From Haliotis asinina (Eukaryota; Mollusca; Gastropoda; Lepetellida; Haliotidae), in NCBI RefSeq assembly GCF_037392515.1, contig NC_090288.1, positions 15,233,969 to 15,297,968 of the forward strand: a stretch of 64,000 nt of DNA, written 5' to 3'. Positions 10,990-22,900 of the stretch are shown in pieces. A model generated the notes under the pieces. That model was not told the DNA's origin. It worked only from the letters and a program-made list of their open reading frames with translations, and made no database searches. The translations under genes and the position numbers were made by a program. The first letter of the stretch is position 1; every line of letters begins with the position of its first letter.

Positions 10990-12750
10990 ACTACTACGCT
11001 AGATTTATCCGAAACATGCCTCTATGCAGTACGGAATGTCTTGCAAATATTTTCTGGTTTAAAGGTGAACGTTGAGAAGCCAAAACGTATTTGCACTGGT
11101 TCAAAAAAGAGATCATGTTACAAACTATGGTAAAGAATACAACTTTGATTGGTCTCAAACAGATTTTAGTCTTCTGGGAATTAAGTTTAATATTGATCTT
11201 GAAACCATGATTGAAGATAATTATAGGGACAAAAATGCAATATTCGAAAAGAAATGAATATTTGGTCAACATGTCCCTTATCTCTTTTGGGTGAGAAATA
11301 CTACAATTTTAAAATCCCTGATACTTTCACTTTCAATAATCTACTCTCAATCCACCAAGACCACTACTTCCGATATTACAAAACGCATGTTTCAGATTCA
11401 TATGGTATAATAAGCCGGATAATGTAAAAATAAACATAACCACTTTAAACCCAGAACATGATGGGATCAAGGTACAAGATGTATAAAACGTAATTTATGC
11501 TCAAAAACTTAAATGGATAAATAAATTTACTACTTCAGGTAATAAACGGGACTATATTCTTCGAAACAAAATACCTACATCATATTCCATATGGTCTGGT
11601 AATTCAAAGCAAATGAAAGAAATGTGTATTCCTAATTTAACCAAACAGATGTTGCAAACATGTTTCTACTGTATGGGAAGTCTTTCTTCAAAAGTATTAT
11701 CAGAAAACAGTTATCGGAATCAAAACTGTTATCAGAAAACCAAATTAAAAGTCAAACTATCTTGGATAACTCCAACAAAAACTATTAGTGGCAAACCGAT
11801 AATGTAAGAAAACTGGAAGACTGAAGGTGTAGGTTTGGTAATGATATTATACATGAGGAATTTTCAAAAAGTATCAAATAAAAAACATTTTTCTAACCTT
11901 TGAAGGAATCAAAGCAGGGGTAAGGCCATATGCACACAAACATAACATTTACGAATTTTCAGAACCGCTGCAAAATCCCACTTTCCATTTAATTTCCAAA
12001 CATTAAATGATTCTGGGGGAAATGAACTTTTATATAAATCTCTTTTGAATTCTTCCTCCATAGCGCTACCATGTTATTCCACATGGGAACGTATTGTAAA
12101 CAGACACTTCACTGACAAAGAACGGATGATTTGCAACATTATCCCGAATAAATAATTATTATACTAAAAGTTCCAAACACAGGTGACTGCAATATAGAAT
12201 TATCCAAAACAATTTACCCACAAAATCTTTTCTTGTAAAATAAAATACATAGAATCACCTCTTTGCTCCTTTGGTCAAACAGATACAGAAACTATGACCA
12301 CTTCTTTTGGAATTGTGAGCATGCAAAGAAAATATGGATCGAAGTTACAAAAGGCTTCATGCTGTTCAACTATCTATGAACTCTACGTTGGAATAGGCCT
12401 AGGTTTTGTTTGGAATTGAAGGTGAAAATGATAATCGTGTAAATGCAATCATTCTTCTAGTCAGACAAAATATATTCAAATGTGCGCCTGGAAACCTGGA
12501 TATACATTTTATTGAAAGGGAAATTATTAAACATTATGATGCTACCAAATATCTCCATTTATCAAATGGTACTGAACAAATGTCTTCTCAATTCTGGTCA
12601 ACGTTACATGTGTTGTTAGGACAGATGTATATCAATCTTTAATTCTGTGTACATGTTTTACATGTTATCTTAATCAGATGAATCGCACCTTAGCCGCCTG
12701 CTTGTAGGATCCTATAATGTATGCCTGTTAAAAATATGATAAATAATGAT
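10990..12750 (+). mobile_element. Decayed non-LTR retrotransposon (LINE) reverse transcriptase 3' half
   Basis: Broken frames follow the order of a LINE reverse transcriptase and its downstream region. At 11072-11257 the stretch FSLLGIKFNIDLE, then YRDKNAIF, resembles the part just after the catalytic domain in L1-like elements of marine invertebrates. Further frames at 11613-11807 and 12406-12642 (ending FWSTLHVLLGQMYINL) look like the C-terminal end of the same ORF. AT-rich sequence with ATGATAAATAATGATAAAAAA follows near 12730, compatible with a simple 3' tail. The ORF has many stops and frame changes, so the copy is old and inactive. The 5' half is absent. Confidence 0.6.
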
Positions 12751-12867
12751 AAAAAACTCCCAAAACTGTTGCATCTCATATATCATTAAAGGGTACGTAG
12801 GCAGGTTTGAAGTAGTTGGTGAGGGGTGACGCGGGCATTACACCCTCCCCACTACTACCACCGCACC

Positions 12868-12930
12868 ACACCCCACCACACACCGCACGCACGCACGCAC
12901 GCACACACACACGCACGCGCACACTCCCCA
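12868..12930. repeat. (CACG/CA)n microsatellite
   Basis: CACG and CACA units run for about 50 bases after a CCACCACACC-rich stretch. The minus-strand frames across it, rich in Val, Cys and Arg, are products of the repeat. Confidence 0.9.
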
Positions 12931-15900
12931 CCCTCTTCCGCTTTGTCCTAAAAGTTTGTAAAATGACCACTGAAACTCGGGTAAAAATGTAATGTGCATT
13001 CGTTTTTCAATGCTTTGCATTCCCTCCATTTTTTTCTCAAACAGCTGTATCTGCCCCTGGTTATACAGAAGCATTAGCGATATTTCAAACATCTTGCAGT
13101 CACTGTCACCATATCAGGTTGTTTTTTCACTATTCTCTCTTAAAACATTGATACAAGGAAAATGAAACTCAAACATTCTTCCGTATGGTGTCCCACTGGG
13201 GTCATCGCTATATCGCCCTGAAAATGTATCGCGACAGAACGATAGGCATGGCTCACTCTTTGGTCCGATCAAATCTGTTGTTCCGACCGCATTGGTATAG
13301 TTAAAGACACACATCAAATGCTAGCAGTTGGACATAGATATCGCGAGTGAGAATGGCATAACTCGAAGACATCGTCTGACCCTGGAAGTAAGTCTTGGAA
13401 AAATCACCATTCGCAACTATTCGTCTCTGTCCGTGACATACAGGATTCGGTTTGCCAGAATCACACAAGTAGTGACGAATGAAAAACTTACCTGAGCACT
13501 CGACCTTCTCATTTGCTCAAATTGGCGCATGCGTCAGGTTGATTGACAGACTGCATCATTCGTCATCGGTCGCCCGTTTCCGTAACCTCCAAGAGTACTC
13601 GTCCAAGAACTCGATGCATGCTGTGTACAAAAATTAGACAAATCTATCAGACCGCGCGTAATGGATGCGGTGCTTTGATAAAAATAATCGTTTATGGCAT
13701 AATGTTATTGTTTAAAAAATCCTGAAAAAAATATGTATCGTCCTACTAAGAAGGTAGCTAACAAAATTATGTTTAATATGAATCATGCGATTTGCGTCGA
13801 GAGTTCCAAATACACTCACGCGTGTGTTTGTTGACATAAAGGCTCTCACAGGTCCAGCCGAGTGTTTTTCTGACAACTTTGCGGGTTTGTTCTGGCGATT
13901 ATACGTGCGCTTCCAACAGGTTTAGCAAATGTAATCTTGAAAGACAAAGCAATAACTTTATGCCTGTATAACTAACCAACTGTAATCTTTAACACTGGGC
14001 ATATATTTCACATCTTTGGGAATATTTCAGTCTGACTTGTATTGGGTCATTCATATATTTTTCAGCAAATTTAGTTAAAATTCCACATGGGGTATCACAG
14101 CAATGCTACAAAAATGTTCTGTGAGAAATATTTTAAAGTCATTTTGGAGTTTCTGCTTTGGAATTCAAAGTAGCGTGCTTTTGAGGGGTTTTCACATTTG
14201 TTTTTTTAAATGTTTGCATATTCAGTACAGCAAATCCAGTTTGTAATTATTATACTCTTTTCGGAGATATAATTGGAGATATAAGGTGACACATGTGGGA
14301 ATAATTACGTCAGATTCAGTCTCTTACTAGTACGTTTTTCGCTTCCTTTCAGAAGTATCAAGGAGGTTTAATTCTTTGAAGAAAATAAGCAAAAACAAAA
14401 ACAGCAATACAATATATAAGTACTTTGGCCACACTGACTACCACAGGAATCAAACAGGAATAGAGGTGTAGTGTCACATTTCATGCCCTTTTATGTATTT
14501 TGGGATGTATTTTGGTAGGGGCGGTCATCATCCTTAAGGTGGGAACATATCTCCCAAACACATCTTTTCATCCCTGTGGAAAACATGCATTTAGCTTTCC
14601 AACTGCTATTTAAGGTCAGAATACTTTAAGTTAATCACAGTTGAATTTCACTATCAAGGGGAATCCTTAGGAAAAGGCCTTTTTCTGAGTATGCTTTTGT
14701 TTCTTTAAAGGAAGTTAAATGAGTAATTTGTCAATTGATGGTGAAGGTATAAGAATAATTGTTTTGTTGTAATGTTTTTTCTCGTACAAGTCTTGAGTTG
14801 CGTCATGGACATTATTTTAAGAAGTTTATTATCTTAGATGTATTGATATGGCATATTGTTGGGTTATCACATGACTAGCGAGTAGGTATTTTGTTATTTA
14901 TTTCAGGCTTAAGAGGAATTACTCTGATTTTATAACTCAAGTAGTAGCTTCCGTGGTTCTGGAAGGTGACAACATATCATGTGTGCATCTACACGCTTGT
15001 GAACTGTTTCTTTGTTTATGGGCCAGTTTCTATCCTTGTGCTTATGGAAACTCAGTGACTTTGAACACTTTTCCTGTGTTTGTGGAACCTTGTGTGGACT
15101 CTTTATAATTGTTAGCCTTGCTATATGAAAGCTTTTGCATATTTATTCTTACATTGATTGTTATTCTTCTCTTTTGAAGAGTGCCTCTCCTTCAAGAACA
15201 ATCCAAAAGGAGGCTTTATCATAATAAATGTATGTAGCCTAAAAGGTTTTGTTTTCGTTTGTGTCAATATGTGCTGATTATCCACAAGGTCTACTTTCGG
15301 TTTGTGACATGTAGTTCCTGGTTGAAATAATTCAGATGCTCCTACACCAAATCATTCGAGAGGGGCGCCATCCGTTTTGTGCCAGAATAACACGAGTTGG
15401 TTACAAACGAGGTTGCATATGTCTATTACATTTGAGCAGGCGGAATGATGCAGTGATAATAAGTAGCATTACTGCCACAAGCTAACATTGTCTAAGACTT
15501 TTCTATTACCGTTATATGACATGGAATACAGTCAGTTATACACCGCTACGAACATACCCCACACAAACGTTTACTTAGTCTTGTTTCTGTGCTGCACACT
15601 TCATGGCAAAAAGAGTATCACTGATGTTTTGGGGGACAAGGGAGACTACTCTTCAGACCTTTGTGGCTAAACATAGTTAAAATATTTACCAGTGAAGGCA
15701 AAAACAACGAGTATTGAAAATTAACATCATCATCATAATGATAAAACTCTAGCAGTACTTTCGTGTTAAATGAGGCGGGTGAAAGAAATCCACAATGAGT
15801 AAGTAATAAGAGAACAAGAATAGTAAATTTTTATATTCAATTTTATACCGTCTTTGTGTGGGTTACAAGATGAAGTTGTCACTCATGACGTATAAATATA

Positions 15901-16620
15901 TATTTCACCCATCTCAATTTCCTTCATAGTATTAAAAATCTGGATCTGTTAAACAGAATCTTTTCTCTGCAAAGAATAGCTTTGATATGCAAGAAAAGAT
16001 TTTACCGTGCATCTTAATTAGACATCAAGTTAATTTATTTGACATTACTTTAAAATGCATAAAAACAACCTGTACCAAAAGAAACGAAAATATTTGTACA
16101 TTTTTTGGGCATTGCTCAGTATTATGTGGCTATTTCTCTTACATAACATACAACAAAGAATGCAAAGACGTTCCTTTTGCGTGACTGGTCGGTCGGTTGG
16201 TCAGTTGGTCGTTTGGTTAGTTGATTGGTCGGTTGGTTGTCTTACGTTGTTGCCTTGGCATGCAGCTTTGTCGATATTGGTGAGAGGTATCATAAAGGTA
16301 TATAGGATGGATTATATCTATTTTATGTTTTGTTACAGAAATGTAAGTAACAGTTATTACAATATTGTTATAAATTTATTTAAATGGTTTCAACGATACA
16401 CATCGAGATGAGTAAATCGTAAAATGTTTGAGACTAAAACGCGCCTAACGAATTATTCGACGTCACTGTTCTTTCGATAAACCGACATACGACACAATGC
16501 CCGTGACAATACCTTAAAACCACATGCAGAATTACATGATTCTAAAAAAACTGAACGTTTTCTCAATAGAACTATGGTCAGAATTGCACTAAATGACAGT
16601 AAGCAATGTTTTACACTGCT
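12931..16620. other. Gene-poor AT-rich intergenic stretch
   Basis: I see no coding exon. Open frames are all shorter than 120 codons and unsupported (for example plus 16055-16411, which runs through a GGTC/GGTT repeat at about 16184-16240). No SINE or TIR element stands out between 13100 and 16180. Confidence 0.5.
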
Positions 16621-16624
16621 TTTA

Positions 16625-16735
16625 GCAATATTCTACTACAACAGAAATAGGCTTCACACATCGCAACCACGTGGAGAATCGAACCCGGCTCCTCCAAGTG
16701 ACGATTTTAACTACTCGGCTATCTGAGCACCCAGA
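16625..16735 (-). repeat. SINE family 2 fragment
   Basis: The antisense body and head are visible: TAGCAATATTCTACTA, then GGCTTCACACAT, then GAATCGAACCCGG (B-box complement), then CTCGGCTATCTGAGC. It is strongly diverged. Confidence 0.6.
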
Positions 16736-16739
16736 ACTC

Positions 16740-17779
16740 GGAAAGGACAGACATGTCGTTCGGTCATCCAGGGTGTCAACCAATGATGTTTGCATGAGTG
16801 CTCATGCACGTTGTATGGCTTCGGTTAATTCTAACCCTACAGCTAGTTTACTACTACTACTCATCAAAAGTTCAGCATCATTCAAAACACTCACTAAATG
16901 TCATGTGTCATATATATACATCGAAAATGAATTTCTCCCCTAACTTGGGGAAACCAACTGGAAACTTTATGTAGATGAATTAAACGAAGATCATACATCA
17001 AATTGCTGAAAGGCATGTGCAAATATCATGCACGTGAACAGCTACATTTTGGTGTACACTTTTGTTAAGAATTTGCCAAGTTTCACTGATGTTCATCATT
17101 TGCTGAACTCATGACAATGATCCTTTCAATGTTAAGCTTTTTTTTCCAAACCATCAGCCCACATGTAAACAGTACCTTCAGACAGAATGGAATATTTTGC
17201 AAAAACCTAGTTTACAACAGTTGACTGAAGTAAGAGGCTGTATTTACACGAATGAGTCTAAACTTTTCATGGGTGGTATACACTGACACCCATGTCGAGA
17301 AACTGTTAACTTGCAACCATTGTTAAAAAATGTAGACAGATATTACATTTGGTATTACATGTTGCATACAAATGTTCCTACACAAAAAATACTTGCTGAA
17401 TATAACGACAGTGTATAAATAATATAGATATATGTTTAGATTTTGTTGAGCCCTGGATTCCAAATGACTTCAGAGTGAAGCATACTGATATTGTGATGCT
17501 AATGAAATTTCGTCATCTTCCTTGGATAACTTACTGTTTAAATTTCAGTCGGAATGCCAACACGTAACAATAAACCAATTCAAAGCTTCGGGGTCGTATG
17601 CGGTGTATACAGGTTTATGATATCAGTGCACTCAAATTTCCCATGCTGACCTGACATGGATATAATTTTTTGTTTGTTGTCAGCATCTGTTGCTTTAGCG
17701 TTTATTATTCCCCCTTTTATGCAAAATATTTCTACAATAAAATTATTAATCTATATCATCCCTTGTTGATTGTTGTTTT
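16740..17779. other. Intergenic, no gene recognised
   Basis: AT-rich sequence without a supported exon, structural RNA or element. Confidence 0.5.
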
Positions 17780-17988
17780 ATGCCGCACTCAATATTTCAG
17801 TTATATGACGACGGTCTGTAAATAATCAAGTCTGGACCAGATAATCCAGTGATCAGCATCATGAACATCTATCTGCGCATTTGGGAACCAATGACTTGTG
17901 GCAACCAAGTCAATAAGTCTGACCACCCGATCCCGTTGGTCACCTCTTACGACAAGCATGGGTTACTGACCCACATCTTCACGTGTCG
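17780..17988 (-). repeat. SINE family 1 copy
   Basis: An antisense copy from TGCCGCACTCAATATTTCAG through GTCTGGACCAGATAATCCAG to CATCTTCACGTGTCG. The ACTC tail is missing. Confidence 0.8.
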
Positions 17989-17989
17989 A

Positions 17990-18770
17990 ATTCTTTTGTG
18001 AGTAGATTTCTAGGTGAACTTATGCTTCCACTTGCGAGTTGACGCGTAATCTATGACCACATGTTTCATAATACTATTTAAGTAGACCCGCGTGGGTAAA
18101 AAATTGTCAGAGCTACGACTTTGACGTTCATACGTGACAAAGACGTTGGCATTGTGCCACTGTTATTTTTTAATATTGAAGCGCGAGGGTCACTGCGTAA
18201 TATACTTGTACACCCTGCAGGCTTCCTCATAACTGTGAGGAGTATTTGAGGAGTATTTCTGAGAAGAATGTATGTGATTCCAACGGACAGGTAAACGCTA
18301 GAGGATTGGTCAGCTTGATCAGATAATATGTTGAAAGTGACAGAGACACCCATGGGAAAACAATTATTAGCTTTAACTCGTGAACGCTTGGATTCTGCAC
18401 GGCACCCCATTCCTAGGTAATGGTTGTTTTTGAGTAGCTTGGGTTCAAAAGGACTGTGTCGCAATAACACCAGTATGTATTTACTCTAATTCTACTTCAT
18501 ATCATTTTTGAGCATACTGCAGTTGGTTTCTTCAAGATATCTGTTGACACATGGATATCGATTTCTGCATTTTTAAGACCACTTGGTTGTTCAGTCGGTA
18601 AACTACCTCACCTACATTGTTCTTGTTTGTTTTGTGTACACAAGGAGAAGGGATATGTTGCTTGTATCCGTGAACCGTTACATGCTGGGTTTTATTTTAC
18701 CGTAATGTATCATCAAAGTTGTATGGAACAACAAGGCTGGTTGGTTAACAAGCCATATTGAGGTGGCGGG
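17990..18770. other. Intergenic, no gene recognised
   Basis: A 130-codon minus-strand frame lies at 18078-18470 but has no recognisable domain, no splice context and an unremarkable composition. I do not call it a gene. Confidence 0.4.
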
Positions 18771-18774
18771 TCAC

Positions 18775-19790
18775 ATGCTATCAAATGATACAAAGTGAAC
18801 ATGGACACCGTCTGTTTCTCTATGAAGTGTATTGAATGATACAAATGAAACATGGACACAGCCTGTTTCTCTATGGGGTCTATTGAATGATACAAAGTAA
18901 ACGTGGACAGAGTCTGTTTCTCTATGGAGCCTATTGAATGACACACAGTAAACATGGATACAGTCTATTTCTCAATGGAGTCTATTGAATGATACAAAGT
19001 GAACATGGGTACAGTCTATTTCTCTATGGAGTGTATTGAATGATACAAAGTGAACATGGATACAGTCTATTACTCTATGGAGTCTATTGAATGATACAGA
19101 ATAAAAATGGACACAGTCTATTTCTCTATGGAATCTATTGAATGATACAGAATAAGCATGGACACAGTCTATTTCTCTATGGAGTGTATTGAATGATACA
19201 AATGAAACATGGACACAGCCTGTTTCTCTATGGGGTCTATTGAATGATACAAAGTAAACGTGGACAGAGTCTGTTTCTCTATGGAGCCTATTGAATGACA
19301 CACAGTAAACATGGATACAGTCTATTTCTCTATGGAGTGTATTGAATGATACAAAGTGAACATGGATACAGTCTATTTCTCTATGGAGTCTATTGAATGA
19401 TACAGAATAAGCATGGACACAGTCTATTTCTCTATGGAGTCTTTTGAATGATACAAAGTAAACATGGACACAGTCTATTTCTCTATGGAGTGTATTGAAT
19501 GATACAGAATAAAAATGGATACAGTCTATTTCTCAATGGAGTGTGTTGAATGATACAAAGTAAACATGGATGCAGTCCATTTCTCTATGGAGAGTATTGA
19601 ATGATACAATGTAAACATGGACGCAGTCTATTTCTCTATGGAATCTATTGAATGATACAATGTAAACATGGACACAGTCTATTTCTCTATGGAATCTATT
19701 CAATGATACAAAGTAAACATGGACACAGTCTATGTCTCTATGGAATCTATTCAATGATAGAAAGTAAACATGGACACAGTCCATTTCTCT
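18775..19790. repeat. 51-bp minisatellite, about 20 copies
   Basis: The repeat unit contains GGACACAGTCTATTTCTC, then TATGGAGTCTATTGAATGAT, then ACAAAGTAAACAT, with a period of about 51 bases. Copies differ at many sites, and subtypes (TACAGAATAAGCAT, TACAAAGTGAACAT) recur in blocks, indicating block duplication. Because 51 is a multiple of three, long minus-strand frames appear (17-residue HREIDCVHVYFVSFNRF-type repeats); these are by-products. The array ends less than 160 bases before the first coding exon of kinase gene A. Confidence 0.95.
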
Positions 19791-19792
19791 GC

Positions 19793-19925
19793 AGGGGTGT
19801 TGGGGTAGTCTGGTGGTTAAAGCGATCAGCTGTCACGCGATAGACCAGTGTGCGATTCCCCACTTGGATACAATGTATGCAGCCTATGTCTGGGCTTGTT
19901 GCTTAGAAATGGCGTAAAACTAAAC
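19793..19925 (+). repeat. SINE family 2 copy just upstream of gene A coding start
   Basis: A-box-like GGGGTAGTCTGGTGGTTAAAG and B-box-like GTGCGATTCCCCACTTGG are present, and the copy ends GGCGTAAAACTAAAC. The ACTC tail has been replaced by TTTCTTTCCACAG, which looks like a splice acceptor directly 5' of the start codon of gene A. Confidence 0.8.
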
Positions 19926-19946
19926 TTTCTTTCCACAGGGCCTAGA

Positions 19947-22900
19947 ATGTCCTCTAGCGGGCAACGTCCGACTCTAAGAACTGCAGTCTTGCAGTTCGTG
20001 TGTCCTTCACGGCTGCTTGGAACTGGATGCTTCGGGAATGTGTACAAGGCAGGTCACAACAAATCACAGGTAAGACTTTGCACACGTAATGAAACTTTTT
20101 GTAGTATTGTAAGTCTGACACACATCTTGAACTAACTGGAATACTGTTCACAGCGAAAGGTAAACGAACCTCGATAATTAGAACCTCTGGGTCATGTGTG
20201 GTTAGCTATGTTCCTCTAAAAATAGCATATCTGTTCGGGTGTAAAATTTACTGCACAGAACACACCGAGGGATTACGAGTATCCTAGTACGCTTGGTTCA
20301 AATGCATAACAGGGCGTTAGGGTAGCCTAGTGATTAAAGCATTTGGTCGTCACACCAAAGATCCAGGTTCGATTCCATTTCTGTATTTCACCAGTACATG
20401 TACTCTGGCGTTGAATGATTAACCAATTTCCACTTTCGCCTTGGCAGTATGCAGTGAAGGTGTCGCCACTGTCTAACCTCTCGGATACAAATGCCCAATG
20501 CATTCTGAAAGAAGCGGTCACTCTGTCACAGTTTGCACACATGCACGTCGTCAAATACCTTGACTGCTGGGAGGAAAGAGACCGGCAGGAGGCGTGGCAA
20601 CTGTACCTCGTCATGGAGTACTGTCAAGGTCGTGACCTCCGGCACTTTCTGGAAAACACTCTCCAGCATCCGCCGGAAGAGGAAGTGTTCGGGTGTTGGC
20701 TAGCTCAGATAGCTTCCGGTTTAGAGGTCAGTGGAGAAACTGGATACATAATTCACATTCAAGCAATTAAACTGTCACCAAATTTCTATCGAATATTTAA
20801 CTCATTTCAAACAGGAACGCGTAGACTGAAGACGTGAAGGAAGCATGCTTGTGTTTCTAGTGTTGGTCTGGGCAGGTGATGTGAAAAAATAATGGTACTG
20901 TGACTTGTACAATGTAGGTTCGGTCGTTAGGTATAGAGAACATCTTCTGTTGCAGCATATTCACAGCCATAACGTCATACACAGGAACCTGAAGACGTCC
21001 AACATCCTCGTGTGGTGCTACAGCGAACAAGTAGTTTTGAAGATCGGAGGCTTTGGATTGTCAAAGTAACCAGTGTTAAAACATGTCATCCCCAAAGAGC
21101 CACCAATTCCATAAACATGTTCAGTTCTCCCTGTCATCATCGCAGATGTCATCAATGTTGTAAATGCTCAAAGCCTGTCCTCCACAACGAAACTGAGAAA
21201 ATCATAAAATCAGTACCATTTGACGAGATTTTAAACACAACTCACTGATGAAATATTATTTAAAGTGGCTTTAAACACCACTCATTCACACACTCACTCA
21301 CTCACAAATCAAGAAACAATACCAAGATGAATTCCAACATAAAGCCCAACTATTTTGGCCCATGGAATGTAACTCTCCTCAGCGAATCTCGGTGCCTTCG
21401 GAGACTCAACCCTCTCGCCATGTTGATCACATCACGTCCACTTATAAACCAAATACTGTTTGAAGTTTAAAACAACGTTGGAATTCCAGGAAGCTAATGA
21501 GTATGGGTTTACGTCGCTTTTTTGCACAATTTTCTCATGTGGGGTATTTAACCCGGGACTTTGGCGTGACGAGCGTTAACCATTAGGCTACCCCAACGTC
21601 CCTACACAATGTAATGAATGTTCACACTTGTAACTGAATGTTTAACATTGAACTACAACGTTCGGTAGTTGAACTCCAGATGACTTCAGTCTACACTCTC
21701 ATTACCATTAAGCATGCGTAATTTTAAGGATTTATTTCCTTCTTTCTCTCAGGGGTCTGAAACATTTCAACGATGTGGCGAGGTCAATAGTTGGAACAGC
21801 CAACTTCATGAGTCCAGAACTGGTTGTAGGCAAGGAATATGACAGAAAGGTATATCACCGTCATTAAAAATAAAGCCGATAGTGATTCTTCAGTTCTCAT
21901 ACTTTAGATCAGTGGCAGGTTTTATGACGAAGGTATTGTTTTGCACCAGTGGTATCAATATTCACCCAGAATCACACCGGGGACGCCCAAATTAGGTGAA
22001 CACGACGTGCAGAAGAGAACACGGCCCTTAGTCGAAACGAACGAAAGGTCTGGCCACGGTTTAGCTATAGCTGCCAAACCACTTGTTTTAATAGCATTTG
22101 TTTCGCACACTTGTACCATGGCGGTTATTCGGATAAAAGATAACTGCATTATGAAGGAATGTTGTCAAGTGAACACTGGACTTAAGACATGTGTCATTTC
22201 TCGGATTTTTGTTTGTATATATTCCAGACAGACATTTGGAGTTTTGGATGTACAGCCTTTGAAATAGCAACACTGAGGTCACCAAAACCAAATCTGGTAA
22301 GTGTGACATTTTCTATATGACCAGGCAGACCAGAAGAATTGTTGAGCCGATGTTAATTATTGGATTGTCTGCTCTAAGTGCGGTGTTAAGCAACAAGGAA
22401 ATGGTATATCTTAACCGTTTGTTATACATGACAGATTGTAATTGTTTGAGTAACAACTTAGCATACACCATCAGTGGATATCATCCATATCTGGAACTTA
22501 AACGACCTTTTGAATCGAATGAAATATTACCTTTGCAAATAATGCAATGTATACATCGTACATGAGCAAACCTTCAGCGTTCTTCTCCATGCATAACGAA
22601 TCTAAAATTTGTGTAATGCTTGTGACACCTTCATGCATACTGGCTTGTCACTGGTGATGATTCTGTTTATGAATTGCAGGCCTCCTATCTCGAGACTTAT
22701 GTCAAATACAGTTCTTTCTTCAAGGACTTAATCAGGAGGATGCTTATGATTGATGCTGACTGCCGTCCAGGTGCAAATATGATCCTCAAACTTCTCGTAG
22801 AGAGAGGTTACAGACCACATGATGGAATAACTCCTACCTCCTCAGTGTCGACAGTATCCTCAGAACCACCATCTAGTCTTCACCAAAACTGTGATATGAC

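Noticed and set aside
18078-18470. 130-codon minus-strand open frame
   Set aside because: No recognisable domain, no splice or neighbour support, and length attainable by chance.
18713-19784. Minus-strand repeat protein with 17-residue units
   Set aside because: Product of the 51-bp minisatellite period; no start context, no flanking exon and stops within the array.
18775-19790. CRISPR-like regular array
   Set aside because: Units are contiguous diverged tandem copies without unique spacers, in a clearly eukaryotic genome.
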